From a virus, in the IMG/VR virus record IMGVR_UViG_3300001533_000144, positions 18,026-38,086 of that record: a stretch of 20,061 bases of DNA. One strand, written 5' to 3'. Under the pieces are notes generated by a model. It searched no databases, was not told where the DNA came from, and worked only from the letters and a program-made list of their open reading frames with translations. Both the position numbers and the translations under genes were made by a program. This document shows positions 3,890-12,064 of this stretch, piece after piece (positions within the stretch are counted from its first letter, which is position 1; every line of letters begins with the position of its first letter).

Positions 3890-6193
3890 ATGAGACCTTG
3901 TGATAGAGCGCAACTGGCAGCAGCAGTACAGGAAGTTTACCTTGAGAACAAACTCACCAAATACCAGAAGAGCGCCCTTAAGAAGATTGTCAAGGTTGTT
4001 GGGGAATCAACACTTCTTGATGCTCTCATGGGAGCAGTCTCTGGTCTTAAGATCCAGGAGGAAGCTACACTGTCAAGCATCGTTACGACCGCTGGTAACT
4101 ACATCGCTAGTGACTACATTTATCATAGCCTTATTGACGGTCTTCCTAAGAAGGCTGTTGATTATATGACCAAGATGTTAGAGAAGCAAACAAAGTATTA
4201 CAACCACATGATCGAGAGATTGATTGGCCGTACTGGCGTCTCTATTAGAAACATCATCCCAATAATCATGAAGCTGGACTATGAGAAATTACCGAAGACT
4301 CAGACATCCCTTAGAAAGCTCAGATCAAAAGAAGCACGACTGGCTTATATTGAGGCGGCAAAGACCCTGGTGGATGAAATCCGTCCGGTTATGATCATGG
4401 TTATTGAATGCTTAACAACCAAGACTGATAGTTTCGAGATCATCCGTAAGTCTGAGAATGGGAAATCAAAAACCTGGTATCTGAAGAACAACAAACCCCA
4501 GGCTTTTGATGTTAACTACATGAGCATCGAACCTAAGAAACTTGATGAAATCAAATGTGACATTGATCTGTCCGGTGATTCCACATGCCGCCGAGCCGTT
4601 GAGCGCACCTTGAATCAGCCACACACACTCGACCAGGACGTCAATAATGCTATCATGGCAATCATTGATACTCCTTTATTTGAGAAGCTCATCCGCAAGA
4701 ACAACACGGATGAGCTGAGTGTACAGGCCAAGTTGGAGCAAACAAGATACTCCATCAAAGAAGGAATCGGTTTTTGGGGAGAACTTGGCAAGGGCAACGT
4801 CTACTTCGATTACGTGGTAGACTTCAGAGGACGGATCAATCAGATTGGTGGCATCTCCGCAGTTGGTAACAAGGTTGGTAAGGCAATGCTGAGAAGCGGA
4901 GTCTCTTATCCCTTAGGACAACACGGCTATGATGACATCCTGATTGCACTCGCAGGAGCGATGGGACATGATAAAGAAACTTTTGACGAAAGACTTAGAT
5001 GGGCACGGAACAACGTTGTTAGATTTACTGATCTGGGGAGTATGCTGTTACATTCCCCTGATCGCGCTTTTAATTTTCTAATCAAAGAGGGGGCGGATGA
5101 GATATTTGCTGCTGCTGCTATTTGTATCGAGCTTCACCGTATTAAGCATTATCATGGTGATATCAGAGATTATTGTTCAAACCTTTATATCGGGTACGAC
5201 GCTACTTCAAGTGCTGTTCAGCTCGTTGGTCTTATGATGGGTAACTACCGCCTGACCGAGGCTTCCAATGTTCGAGTAGGTAATGACACCGAAGATAAGA
5301 TCCATGACGCTTACATGCTCATGGCTGACTCCATGGATGAGCTGGCTAAGACCGGTGAGTTTAATGAAGAGGACGCAGAGTTCATCAAAATGTGGCTGGA
5401 CTTCCCCACCAAAACGAAACGGGCATTCGCTAAGCCGTTACTCATGACCAGACTGTACGGGTCTACCAGACTGACTTGGATTGATCGTTCTCGTGATGCA
5501 GCCCTGGAGAAAGGGATCATGAGACATGATGATCCGAGACTCCAGCAGTTCGGTATCTCGATTGCAAGACTGTTCGAAAGAGCGTTTAATGAATCAGATG
5601 GTTACGGTTCTCTGAAGGGCTACGAGCGCTTCATCAAAGAGATATCCAAGGCTTATGTATCAGTTGGTAAGCATGGTCGTTGGAATGTCTATGATGGCGT
5701 TGGTGATGCTATTCAGATGGTAGAGAACAAGTATACTGATTATGAGGGCGATGATTACCGGAGTTATTTTCAAGGAAAGAAATGCATTATGCGCTCCTAT
5801 AACCTGAGCATCCTCACTGACTGCAAAGAAGCATTGGATCTGTATGATGTATTTAAAATTGACAAGTACAGAGCAGTCTCTGGCATTGCTCCTAACTTCA
5901 TCCACAGCCACGATGCATTAGTCCTGCATCTGACCGTGAATGAAATGGGTGACGTCCCCATGAGACTGACCCATGATTGCTTTGCCTGCGCTCCTGGAAA
6001 GGTTGGAGAAATGCAGGATGCGATTATCAAAGTTTACACTGAGCAATTTGGTAATAACACTTTTGATCGCTTGGAGCGATTGAGAGATGACTGCGAGAAA
6101 GATACTGGCGTTTCGGTTGCGCTTCCTGAGGAGTACAATGCACAAGGTATTCCGATAAAGGAAGTATGCCAGGCCAAGTATATGTTCTCGTAA
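3890..6193 (+). CDS. T7-type single-subunit DNA-directed RNA polymerase (767 aa)
   Basis: This enzyme should transcribe the later phage genes from phage-specific promoters. Motif A is YDATSSAVQ with catalytic Asp437. Motif B is R511, K515 and Y523-G524 in KRAFAKPLLMTRLYG, with the same spacing as T7 R627/K631/Y639. The segment before motif C, SGIAPNFIHSHD, matches T7 closely. Motif C is LTHDCF with catalytic Asp696. The C-terminus YMFS corresponds to the functionally important T7 end FAFA. The protein is about 115 residues shorter than T7 RNA polymerase (883 aa). Asp437 lies exactly 100 residues earlier than T7 Asp537, so most of the loss is N-terminal, where T7 binds promoter and nascent RNA. 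The start has AAAGGAG at 3876-3882. The gene is driven by P2 and closed by terminator T1. Confidence 0.96.
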   Translation: MRPCDRAQLAAAVQEVYLENKLTKYQKSALKKIVKVVGESTLLDALMGAVSGLKIQEEATLSSIVTTAGNYIASDYIYHSLIDGLPKKAVDYMTKMLEKQTKYYNHMIERLIGRTGVSIRNIIPIIMKLDYEKLPKTQTSLRKLRSKEARLAYIEAAKTLVDEIRPVMIMVIECLTTKTDSFEIIRKSENGKSKTWYLKNNKPQAFDVNYMSIEPKKLDEIKCDIDLSGDSTCRRAVERTLNQPHTLDQDVNNAIMAIIDTPLFEKLIRKNNTDELSVQAKLEQTRYSIKEGIGFWGELGKGNVYFDYVVDFRGRINQIGGISAVGNKVGKAMLRSGVSYPLGQHGYDDILIALAGAMGHDKETFDERLRWARNNVVRFTDLGSMLLHSPDRAFNFLIKEGADEIFAAAAICIELHRIKHYHGDIRDYCSNLYIGYDATSSAVQLVGLMMGNYRLTEASNVRVGNDTEDKIHDAYMLMADSMDELAKTGEFNEEDAEFIKMWLDFPTKTKRAFAKPLLMTRLYGSTRLTWIDRSRDAALEKGIMRHDDPRLQQFGISIARLFERAFNESDGYGSLKGYERFIKEISKAYVSVGKHGRWNVYDGVGDAIQMVENKYTDYEGDDYRSYFQGKKCIMRSYNLSILTDCKEALDLYDVFKIDKYRAVSGIAPNFIHSHDALVLHLTVNEMGDVPMRLTHDCFACAPGKVGEMQDAIIKVYTEQFGNNTFDRLERLRDDCEKDTGVSVALPEEYNAQGIPIKEVCQAKYMFS

Positions 6194-6219
6194 TAGTTTA
6201 CATTGACCGCCGGGCACAC

Positions 6220-6254
6220 ATCCCCCTGATATCATTTGATATTAGGGGGATTTT
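6220..6254 (+). terminator. Intrinsic terminator T1 after the RNA polymerase gene
   Basis: ATCCCCCTGATATC (6220-6233) pairs with 6238-6251 to form a 14-pair stem with one G-U pair and an ATTT loop, followed by T residues to 6254. It would stop the host-driven P2 transcript after the polymerase gene and separate the early genes from the structural genes. Confidence 0.9.
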
Positions 6255-6264
6255 CACGTAGATG

Positions 6265-6283
6265 TTGGACTAACGTAGGGAAC
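6265..6283 (+). promoter_or_regulatory. Candidate phage RNA polymerase promoter before the structural genes
   Basis: TTGGACTAACGTAGGGAAC lies just after terminator T1 and 20 bases before the small terminase start. The part GGACTAACGTAGGGA resembles the core of T7 and T3 promoters (CGACTCACTATAGGGA in T7) with one base missing. No second convincing copy is present in the window, so this is a weak call based on position and resemblance. Confidence 0.3.
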
Positions 6284-6302
6284 ACGAAAGGAGATTAACA
6301 AA

Positions 6303-6767
6303 ATGGCTAAGAACAAAGGACCAGGAAGACCTAAAGAGTACAACACTGAGACTCTAAAGAGAATCTGTAACCTGATCATTGATGGACACTCTCTCACTGA
6401 GACAGCTAGAAAGATAGGAGTAACTAGACAGGCTATCTATAAGTGGAGAAAGGAAGATGATAACTTTGCAGAGATGTACCAGGAAGCCTTAGAAGTAAGA
6501 GCTGAAGGTTTAATGGATGAGATACTACAGATATCAGATGATGATAGTAGAGATGTCATAGTAGATGAAGAAACAGGTAGAAAGACAGGTAATACTACAG
6601 CAGTACAAAGAGATAAACTAAGGGTTACATCTAGAAATAGATTAATGCAATGGTTGAATCCTAAGAAGTTTAGTGAGAGATCTAATATTGATATCACCTC
6701 TAATGGTGAATCTGTTTATGGTGGTCTTATGATTACACCCCCTAAGGAGGAAGAAGATGTCGATTAA
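6303..6767 (+). CDS. Terminase small subunit (154 aa)
   Basis: The small terminase recognises phage DNA and hands it to the large subunit for packaging. After a basic N-terminus (MAKNKGPGRPKEY), residues about 31-50 form a clear helix-turn-helix (LTETARKIGVTRQAIYKWRK), as in small terminases of this kind. A charged helical oligomerisation region follows, and the C-terminal tail is acidic. The start has AAGGAG at 6288-6293. The gene differs from its neighbours in base and codon use: G+C falls to about 32-38% in its second half, and nearly every Arg codon is AGA with no CGN. Its end overlaps the next gene by 11 bases. Confidence 0.87.
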   Translation: MAKNKGPGRPKEYNTETLKRICNLIIDGHSLTETARKIGVTRQAIYKWRKEDDNFAEMYQEALEVRAEGLMDEILQISDDDSRDVIVDEETGRKTGNTTAVQRDKLRVTSRNRLMQWLNPKKFSERSNIDITSNGESVYGGLMITPPKEEEDVD

Positions 6768-7077
6768 GAATAAACACAGAGAGAAGAATGAGTATAAGAT
6801 CTGGGGAATGGAAGTTGGTCTCCTGGTGGAAGACGCAGAGACCTGGTGGAATAATGTTGGTAAAGACGTGATGAGGAAACGGACCTTCTCTGGGTCTGCC
6901 AAGGAACAGCAGGCTGCCCTGGATGCTACCAACCCTGTCCACCCTAATTACCTTGGTGGTAAATCTGGTATTCTCCTTGGTCTCTCATGGGACATGTTGT
7001 CTAACCGGGAGAGATATCAGGTCTTGAAAGCATACACCCTGACCATGAAGGAACTTATGGATGGCGAAATCGAATAA
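6757..7077 (+). CDS. Hypothetical protein between the terminase subunits (106 aa)
   Basis: The ATG at 6757 follows AAGGAGG at 6743-6749 inside the small terminase gene, and the end overlaps the large terminase start by 17 bases. The product is soluble, with many charged residues and Trp/Trp in EDAETWWNNVGKDVM. It also has a segment GSAKEQQAALDATNPVHP followed by a Gly-rich stretch, YLGGKSGILLGLS. I do not recognise a family. Overlap on both sides suggests translation together with both terminase subunits and perhaps a role in packaging. That role is inference. Confidence 0.8.
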   Translation: MSIKNKHREKNEYKIWGMEVGLLVEDAETWWNNVGKDVMRKRTFSGSAKEQQAALDATNPVHPNYLGGKSGILLGLSWDMLSNRERYQVLKAYTLTMKELMDGEIE

Positions 7078-8701
7078 CATCACACAGCTGGATCTGTCTT
7101 ATCACAGAACCATTTGGGATTTCATGCAGGATGATAGTTTCGTACGCATGGTCATTGGCCCGGTTGGCTCTGGTAAATCTACTGGGGTCATCTGTGGTGA
7201 GATCATGAGGAGAGCCTTTATGCAGGAGCCTTCACCGAAGGATAACATCCGGTATTTCAAGGCTCTCATCGTACGTAACACTTTGCCTGATCTGAAGAAA
7301 ACCACAATCAAAACCTGGAATGGTATGTACCCCCAGAGTGTTGGGAAATGGCGGGAGAACCCTCCCTCACATCACTTCCAGATTAAACCCACAAAACAGC
7401 AACCTGGTCTTGACCTACTGGTAGAATTCATGGGTCTCGACACTGCCAAGGACGCAGGGAAGTTACTCTCCTATGAGGGTACTTTGATTGCGTTCAATGA
7501 ATGCAAGGAGATCCAGAAGGACATCGTTGACCAGGCTACTGCTCGAGTAGGACGTTACCCGTCCATGAAGCAGGGCGGTATCATGCCCACCTGGTACGGC
7601 ATCATTGCTGATACCAACCCGTATAATGCGGGACACTGGATTGATGTCCTTGAGAAGAACGTGCCCGAAGGTTGGGCCTTCTTTAGGCAGCCCCCAGGTG
7701 TTCTTGAGATGGAGAAGGTAGAGGGAGGATGGAAGTCTCTCGAGTCTGCATGGCCCATGAACATCCCTGAGGACAAACCTGAATACATCCACAAAGGTGG
7801 TGGGTCTATCTGGGCTGTCAATCCTAAGGCCGAGAACCTGCCTTATTTGCCTGTTAACCACGTAATGGACCCGTACTATCAGGAAGAACTGAGAGACGAT
7901 CCTAAGTACATGAAAGAGGCTAGGAGGAGGGCCGGCAGTTATTATGCAAACATCATCAAAGGAAAAGAGCGATCTTACATCCAGATTTATGTCCAAGGTA
8001 AGAATGGCGCTCTTACGTCTGACCATGCAGTGGTTCCGGAATTCAATCAGCAAACGATGGTCTCAGAGGCGATAGAATACAATGAACTTATCCCACTTCA
8101 CGCTGGCATCGACTTTGGTGCTGGTACCTTGAACCCGGCTGCTGTCTTCGGACAGATAGATCCGATCGAGGGGAGGTGGCACATCCTTAAAGAAGTTGTG
8201 TGTCCTAACATGGGCTTGGTTCAATTCACAGAACAAGTCCTTCGGACCATCAAAGATAATTTCTTTGGTGTGTCAGATTTAAGAGTATGGGGTGACCCTG
8301 CCGGTATGCAGCGGGATGGTATCTCGATGAAGACCTACTTCGATCATATGAGAACCCAGGGGCTATTTGCTCAGCCTGCCCCGACAAACCAAATTGATGT
8401 ACGGATAGAATGTATCAAGACACCTATGCTGCGGTTCTCAGGCGGAAAGCCTGGGATGCTGATCAGTAACAAGTGTCCCATACTGATCGAAGCCCTTGCA
8501 GAGAAGTGGTGCTATAAGCGCCTCAATGTGTCAGGGGAAGTACGCTACGATGACAAGCCTTGTAAGGACCATCCCTGGTCAGATGTTGCCGATGCTCTCG
8601 GTTACATGCTGGCGGGTGGTGGTGAACATGGCGCGTTATCGTATAACCAAACAAACAGGCTTGAACCTATGATTATGAATACAGACTGGGAGGTGTTCTA
8701 A
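7061..8701 (+). CDS. Terminase large subunit (546 aa)
   Basis: This is the packaging motor ATPase and headful or end-cutting nuclease. Walker A GPVGSGKS is at residues 33-40. The Walker B-like strand LIAFNE is at 142-147, with Glu147 as likely catalytic carboxylate and Asn in place of the usual Asp. The RNase H-like nuclease domain shows three acidic clusters: Asp351 (HAGIDFG), Asp412 (VWGDPAG) and Asp508/Asp511 (WSDVADALGY). Length is near T7 gp19 (586 aa). The ATG at 7061 has AAGGAA just upstream and overlaps the preceding gene, so the two are probably coupled. Terminase stands upstream of portal here, whereas in T7 it lies at the other end of the structural cluster. Confidence 0.95.
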   Translation: MAKSNNITQLDLSYHRTIWDFMQDDSFVRMVIGPVGSGKSTGVICGEIMRRAFMQEPSPKDNIRYFKALIVRNTLPDLKKTTIKTWNGMYPQSVGKWRENPPSHHFQIKPTKQQPGLDLLVEFMGLDTAKDAGKLLSYEGTLIAFNECKEIQKDIVDQATARVGRYPSMKQGGIMPTWYGIIADTNPYNAGHWIDVLEKNVPEGWAFFRQPPGVLEMEKVEGGWKSLESAWPMNIPEDKPEYIHKGGGSIWAVNPKAENLPYLPVNHVMDPYYQEELRDDPKYMKEARRRAGSYYANIIKGKERSYIQIYVQGKNGALTSDHAVVPEFNQQTMVSEAIEYNELIPLHAGIDFGAGTLNPAAVFGQIDPIEGRWHILKEVVCPNMGLVQFTEQVLRTIKDNFFGVSDLRVWGDPAGMQRDGISMKTYFDHMRTQGLFAQPAPTNQIDVRIECIKTPMLRFSGGKPGMLISNKCPILIEALAEKWCYKRLNVSGEVRYDDKPCKDHPWSDVADALGYMLAGGGEHGALSYNQTNRLEPMIMNTDWEVF

Positions 8702-8702
8702 G

Positions 8703-9098
8703 ATGCAGAAATTCTATGTTATCTTCAGTGAATGCGAAACACCACGGTGGTATTCATGGTTCTTAGATTCTAAATACAGGCACGCTTGGGCAGCCAAGGC
8801 AGTGTACCTTTCTGATGGAACAGAGCTCTTAATTGCATTCGAGAACCTGTTCGGATACATCAGTCTGGACCTGACCTATGTGAGACCCGGGGATATATCC
8901 GAGCTCTGCCCAGGTACGACCTGTATCGTAGAGTATCAAGCGTACGTCGATGTCAATAAGAGGAGTTTTCCGCAGCCGATCACATGTATCACCGTGCTGA
9001 AGAAACTCCTCGGCATCCATAAACTTTTAATTCAAACGCCGAAGCAGCTAAAAGAATATCTGTTACGGCAGGGAGGAACTATCATATGGGAGCGGTAA
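8703..9098 (+). CDS. Hypothetical protein after large terminase (131 aa)
   Basis: The ATG at 8703 lies one base after the large terminase stop, with GGGAGG at 8688-8693. The product appears globular and beta-rich in its first two thirds (FYVIFSECETPRWYSWFLDS, a segment with a GYISLDL strand, and a CIVEYQ strand). The C-terminus is helical and basic (LIQTPKQLKEYLLRQGG). No catalytic motif is recognised. Its position in the packaging-head cluster suggests a packaging or head-assembly accessory, but nothing in the sequence proves that. Confidence 0.78.
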   Translation: MQKFYVIFSECETPRWYSWFLDSKYRHAWAAKAVYLSDGTELLIAFENLFGYISLDLTYVRPGDISELCPGTTCIVEYQAYVDVNKRSFPQPITCITVLKKLLGIHKLLIQTPKQLKEYLLRQGGTIIWER

Positions 9099-9301
9099 TG
9101 GACGCACTGTCAGGTAAACAAGCTACGCCTGATACGTCAGCCCTTAAGGCACAGGAAGAAGCAGCACGAAAGAAAGAGTTACAGTTGGCTAATGAAATCG
9201 CAGCTCGTAGGCGTGCCGGGTCCGGAGCTTCTAAAACCATCTTCGGCGCTGTAGAAGGTAGAGCTACACAGACCGCTAAGAAAGTAAAATTGGGGGAATA
9301 G
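9086..9301 (+). CDS. Small Ala/Arg/Lys-rich putative virion protein (71 aa)
   Basis: The ATG at 9086 overlaps the previous gene by 13 bases and has GGGAGG-type sequence upstream (9071-9077). The product is a charged helix (SALKAQEEAARKKELQLANE) followed by a basic Gly/Ala segment (ARRRAGSGASKTIFG). Short proteins with a helical start and an Arg/Gly-rich segment are common beside the portal in podoviruses and are often virion components. This assignment rests on general resemblance and position, not on a clear family match. Confidence 0.7.
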   Translation: MGAVMDALSGKQATPDTSALKAQEEAARKKELQLANEIAARRRAGSGASKTIFGAVEGRATQTAKKVKLGE

Positions 9302-9304
9302 TAT

Positions 9305-10858
9305 ATGAACAGTACAGACCTGATGAAGCGGGTAAAGAAAGCATGGTCTACAAAGCAACAGTGGGTAGGTCTGTACGACGATGCTTATGCGCTCGCTATT
9401 CCAAACCGCAACACAATGCACGAACAGGCTGCCGGTCAGGATAAGACCCAGGTGGTCTATGATTCAACACTCCAGCAGTCGACCGCCAAACTCGCATCGA
9501 CTCTGCAATCAACAATCACCCCACCCTTTACCGAGTGGGCAACCATGGGGCCTGGGCCTTTCATTACCCAGGACAAAGATGAACTGAGGCGGAAGCTCCA
9601 GCTTATCAACAAGACCGTGTTTGCTGCTATCGGATCATCCAACTTCGACACCGCTATTGGTGAGTTCTGGCTGGATGTCTGTATCGGAACTGGCGCACTG
9701 CTGGTCTTGGAGAACAAGGGTGATGATCAACCTTTCAAATTCATCCCCGTACCGATATCTGAGATAGCCTTAGAGGAAGGTCACGACAATACCGTAGGCG
9801 CTGTCTTCAGGAAATACAAGAAGCCTGGACGAGTGCTGAGACGCACCTGGCCTGACATGAGAAACATCCCTGAAGTTGAGAAACAGATCATGGAAGACGG
9901 TGGTAAAGATATCACCATTCATGAACTTACGCATCGGGAAGAAGGATCCGACAAGTGGCTGTATACAGTGATGCTCGATAAGATCGGGAGTAACTCTGAC
10001 CCAGTCGTAATCGTTGAACGGAAGTATTCCACCAACCCCTGGATCATCTCACGCTGGATGAAGGTGGCTGGTGAAACCTTTGGTCGTGGTCCTGTGCTTA
10101 ACGCCCTGCCGGATGCAAAGACCCTGAATGCCGCCAAGAAGATGGAGCTTCAGAATGCATCACTCGCTATCTCTGGCGTATGGCTGGCCAGGAACAACGG
10201 TGTTCTGAATGGTAATTCAATCCGCATCAGACCTGGTGCTGTGATCCCTGTTCAGTCCACTGGTGGATCCATGGGAGCTGACCTGGTTCCTTTACAGGTT
10301 GGCGGAGATCTGAACTATTCACAGATCATTGCGACCGACCTGAGGCAGTCCATCAAGGATGCCATGTTTGATCGGTCCATCCCTGATACTGGTGCTGTCC
10401 GTTCTGCCACTGAGTGGATCGTGAGACAGCAGGAATTACAGGAGGCTATTGGTGCTCCCTTTGGTCGTATGCACCAGGAGCTTATCATACCGCTGTACAA
10501 CCGTATCCTTGATATCCTTTATAAGAAAGGCGTCATCGACAAGTTGAAGGTGGATGGTAACAACGTCAAGGTCCAGATCACAGGCGCCCTGGCACAGGCA
10601 CAGAATCTTAAAGAAGTTGAGACCATTGTTAACTGGGCGCAGACTGCCATGTCCCTCACAGGACCTGAAGTCTTCCAGGCAACAGCTAAGGTCGAAGATA
10701 TGGTAGACAAGCTCGGTTCCCTGATGGGTATCGATGCTAACCTAATAAGAACAGATGATGAACGGGCACAGGTGGCTCAGGCTGCCATGCAGGCCGTTCA
10801 AGGAGGTATGAGTGGAGGACAGCAAGGAATGGCTGGAGGCCAACAGATCCCTGCTTAA
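9305..10858 (+). CDS. Portal (head-to-tail connector) protein (517 aa)
   Basis: The portal forms the twelve-subunit ring at one capsid vertex through which DNA enters and leaves. Length matches T7 gp8 (536 aa). The N-terminal part, with a helical start and segments such as VYDSTLQQSTAKLASTLQS and TPPFTEWATMGPG, is typical of the T7-like portal family. The C-terminus is Gly/Gln/Met-rich (GGMSGGQQGMAGGQQIPA). Its last 47 bases overlap the start of the next gene, and the ribosome binding site of that gene lies within the portal codons at 10800-10806. The gene sits between terminase and scaffold, as expected. Confidence 0.92.
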   Translation: MNSTDLMKRVKKAWSTKQQWVGLYDDAYALAIPNRNTMHEQAAGQDKTQVVYDSTLQQSTAKLASTLQSTITPPFTEWATMGPGPFITQDKDELRRKLQLINKTVFAAIGSSNFDTAIGEFWLDVCIGTGALLVLENKGDDQPFKFIPVPISEIALEEGHDNTVGAVFRKYKKPGRVLRRTWPDMRNIPEVEKQIMEDGGKDITIHELTHREEGSDKWLYTVMLDKIGSNSDPVVIVERKYSTNPWIISRWMKVAGETFGRGPVLNALPDAKTLNAAKKMELQNASLAISGVWLARNNGVLNGNSIRIRPGAVIPVQSTGGSMGADLVPLQVGGDLNYSQIIATDLRQSIKDAMFDRSIPDTGAVRSATEWIVRQQELQEAIGAPFGRMHQELIIPLYNRILDILYKKGVIDKLKVDGNNVKVQITGALAQAQNLKEVETIVNWAQTAMSLTGPEVFQATAKVEDMVDKLGSLMGIDANLIRTDDERAQVAQAAMQAVQGGMSGGQQGMAGGQQIPA

Positions 10859-11084
10859 TCTTTCCGAGTATTATTACCATGCATTTGGGGACGGTCCTGG
10901 AGCTAAGGTGCTTCAGGATCTGACCCAGCTAACTGAGCTGTCATGTCTGTCCCCCAATGGGGCGATGGACTTCCAGGCGGAGATTAGCCCGGAACAACTC
11001 ATGTTTATTCGGGAGGGACAGAACCAGGTTATCAGACACATCAAACAGATGATCAAGTATTATAAGGAGAATAAGAATGGCTGA
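10812..11084 (+). CDS. Bbp19-like small structural or packaging protein (90 aa)
   Basis: The start is a GTG at 10812 with a perfect AAGGAGG at 10800-10806, five bases away, inside the portal gene. The product carries the pattern of the Bbp19-like phage proteins: an aromatic segment then a Gly-containing loop and helix (YYYHAFGDGPGAKVLQDLTQ), later a Cys, and a C-terminal part with FQAEISPEQLMFIREGQNQV. Members usually lie next to the portal, as here. Their function is not firmly known. It overlaps the scaffold gene start by eight bases. Confidence 0.75.
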   Translation: MEDSKEWLEANRSLLNLSEYYYHAFGDGPGAKVLQDLTQLTELSCLSPNGAMDFQAEISPEQLMFIREGQNQVIRHIKQMIKYYKENKNG

Positions 11085-11919
11085 ACCAGAAGGAATCCTC
11101 GCTAATGCTGAGGCACCAGCCGAAGAAAGCCAGGCTGAGGAGACTATTACAACCACTACACCGCCCGATGGATCTAAACCGGTAGACGCTCCGGTCCGTC
11201 CTGACTACATCCCGGAGAACTTCTGGAATGCTGAGAGTGGTGAGGTGAACACTGAAGGGCTTGCCAAGAGCTACGCAGAGTTGCGTAAGGCGTTCAACGA
11301 AAAGAACAATGACAAGGCCGGAGAGAAGGTCGAAGACTATTTCTCTGAAGAGTTCTATACAGAAGACGGTATGTTCAAATCAGAGAAGGTCGAGATTTCC
11401 AAAGACGATCCTGCAATCAAGGCTGCCTATGAAGCCGCCAAGAATGCTGGAATGGGAGTCAAACAGGCTAATGAATTCATCTCCCAGTTTGTAGCTGGCA
11501 TGGAAACCAACCTCCCCCCGAAGGTGGATGTCCAGGCAGAGTTGGCAAAGCTCGGAGAGAATGCAGAGAAGACAGTATCTGGTCTTAAGACCTGGGTTGA
11601 TGGTATGCTGAACAATAAGGACATCGATGCTGAAGTCCATGCTGCCATGCTTGACCTTGGAAAGACCGCTGCTGGTATCAAAGCGCTTGACGTATTGAGA
11701 CAGAAAACAGGTGAGATGTCGCTGCCTATCGGCGAAGCAATGACCGGTACCACGCACATGTCCCTGAATGACTGGTATACTGCTACCTATGAGTCACACG
11801 GAGAAGCTGGTGAATCACGCCAGGCCTTCCAAGAGCGGATGCATGAGCTCGGCAAGAAGCTGATTGGACAGGGCCACGGTACCTATAATGGTGCTGGCTT
11901 TGGTGTTCGTACTCGGTAG
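11077..11919 (+). CDS. Capsid assembly scaffolding protein (280 aa)
   Basis: This protein guides assembly of the procapsid and is then lost. It is acidic, with a long Ala/Glu/Thr-rich disordered start (AEAPAEESQAEETITTTTPP). A conserved segment with PDYIPENFW and a helical stretch (EGLAKSYAELRKAFNEKNN) follows, and the rest is helical. Length is close to T7 gp9 (307 aa). The PxxIPExFWN-type segment and the place directly before the capsid gene are typical of podovirus scaffolds. The start has AAGGAG at 11064-11069. A 145-base gap with possible RNA structure follows. Confidence 0.88.
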   Translation: MAEPEGILANAEAPAEESQAEETITTTTPPDGSKPVDAPVRPDYIPENFWNAESGEVNTEGLAKSYAELRKAFNEKNNDKAGEKVEDYFSEEFYTEDGMFKSEKVEISKDDPAIKAAYEAAKNAGMGVKQANEFISQFVAGMETNLPPKVDVQAELAKLGENAEKTVSGLKTWVDGMLNNKDIDAEVHAAMLDLGKTAAGIKALDVLRQKTGEMSLPIGEAMTGTTHMSLNDWYTATYESHGEAGESRQAFQERMHELGKKLIGQGHGTYNGAGFGVRTR

Positions 11920-12064
11920 CTACAAGATTCTAAGAAGGCCGTCTAAGTCGATCGCAACCCTCGGGCCGGTCAATGACAAGGGCGCAACCTGACTGCGAGT
12001 CTATCATTAGAGTTGTTTTTATTAACTATTTTATCATTATTTTATTTTTTAAGGAGAATTTATC
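11920..12064 (+). promoter_or_regulatory. Capsid gene leader: possible structured RNA plus AT-rich enhancer
   Basis: This is the longest gap in the structural region. Bases 11950-11956 can pair with 11994-12001 (one bulge). Inside this stem CCCT (11958-11961) can pair with AGGG (11979-11982), and GTCA (11969-11972) with TGAC (11990-11993), which together would be a pseudoknot. CGCAACC occurs twice, at 11953 and 11983. Bases 12012-12050 are A/T-rich and unstructured, followed by AAGGAG at 12051-12056, a layout that favours strong initiation on the capsid mRNA. No known RNA class is recognised. Confidence 0.4.

Noticed and set aside
7463-8053. 196-codon minus-strand reading frame opposite the large terminase
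   Set aside because: It is an antisense shadow of a gene with clear ATPase and nuclease motifs, with no ribosome binding site or family likeness.
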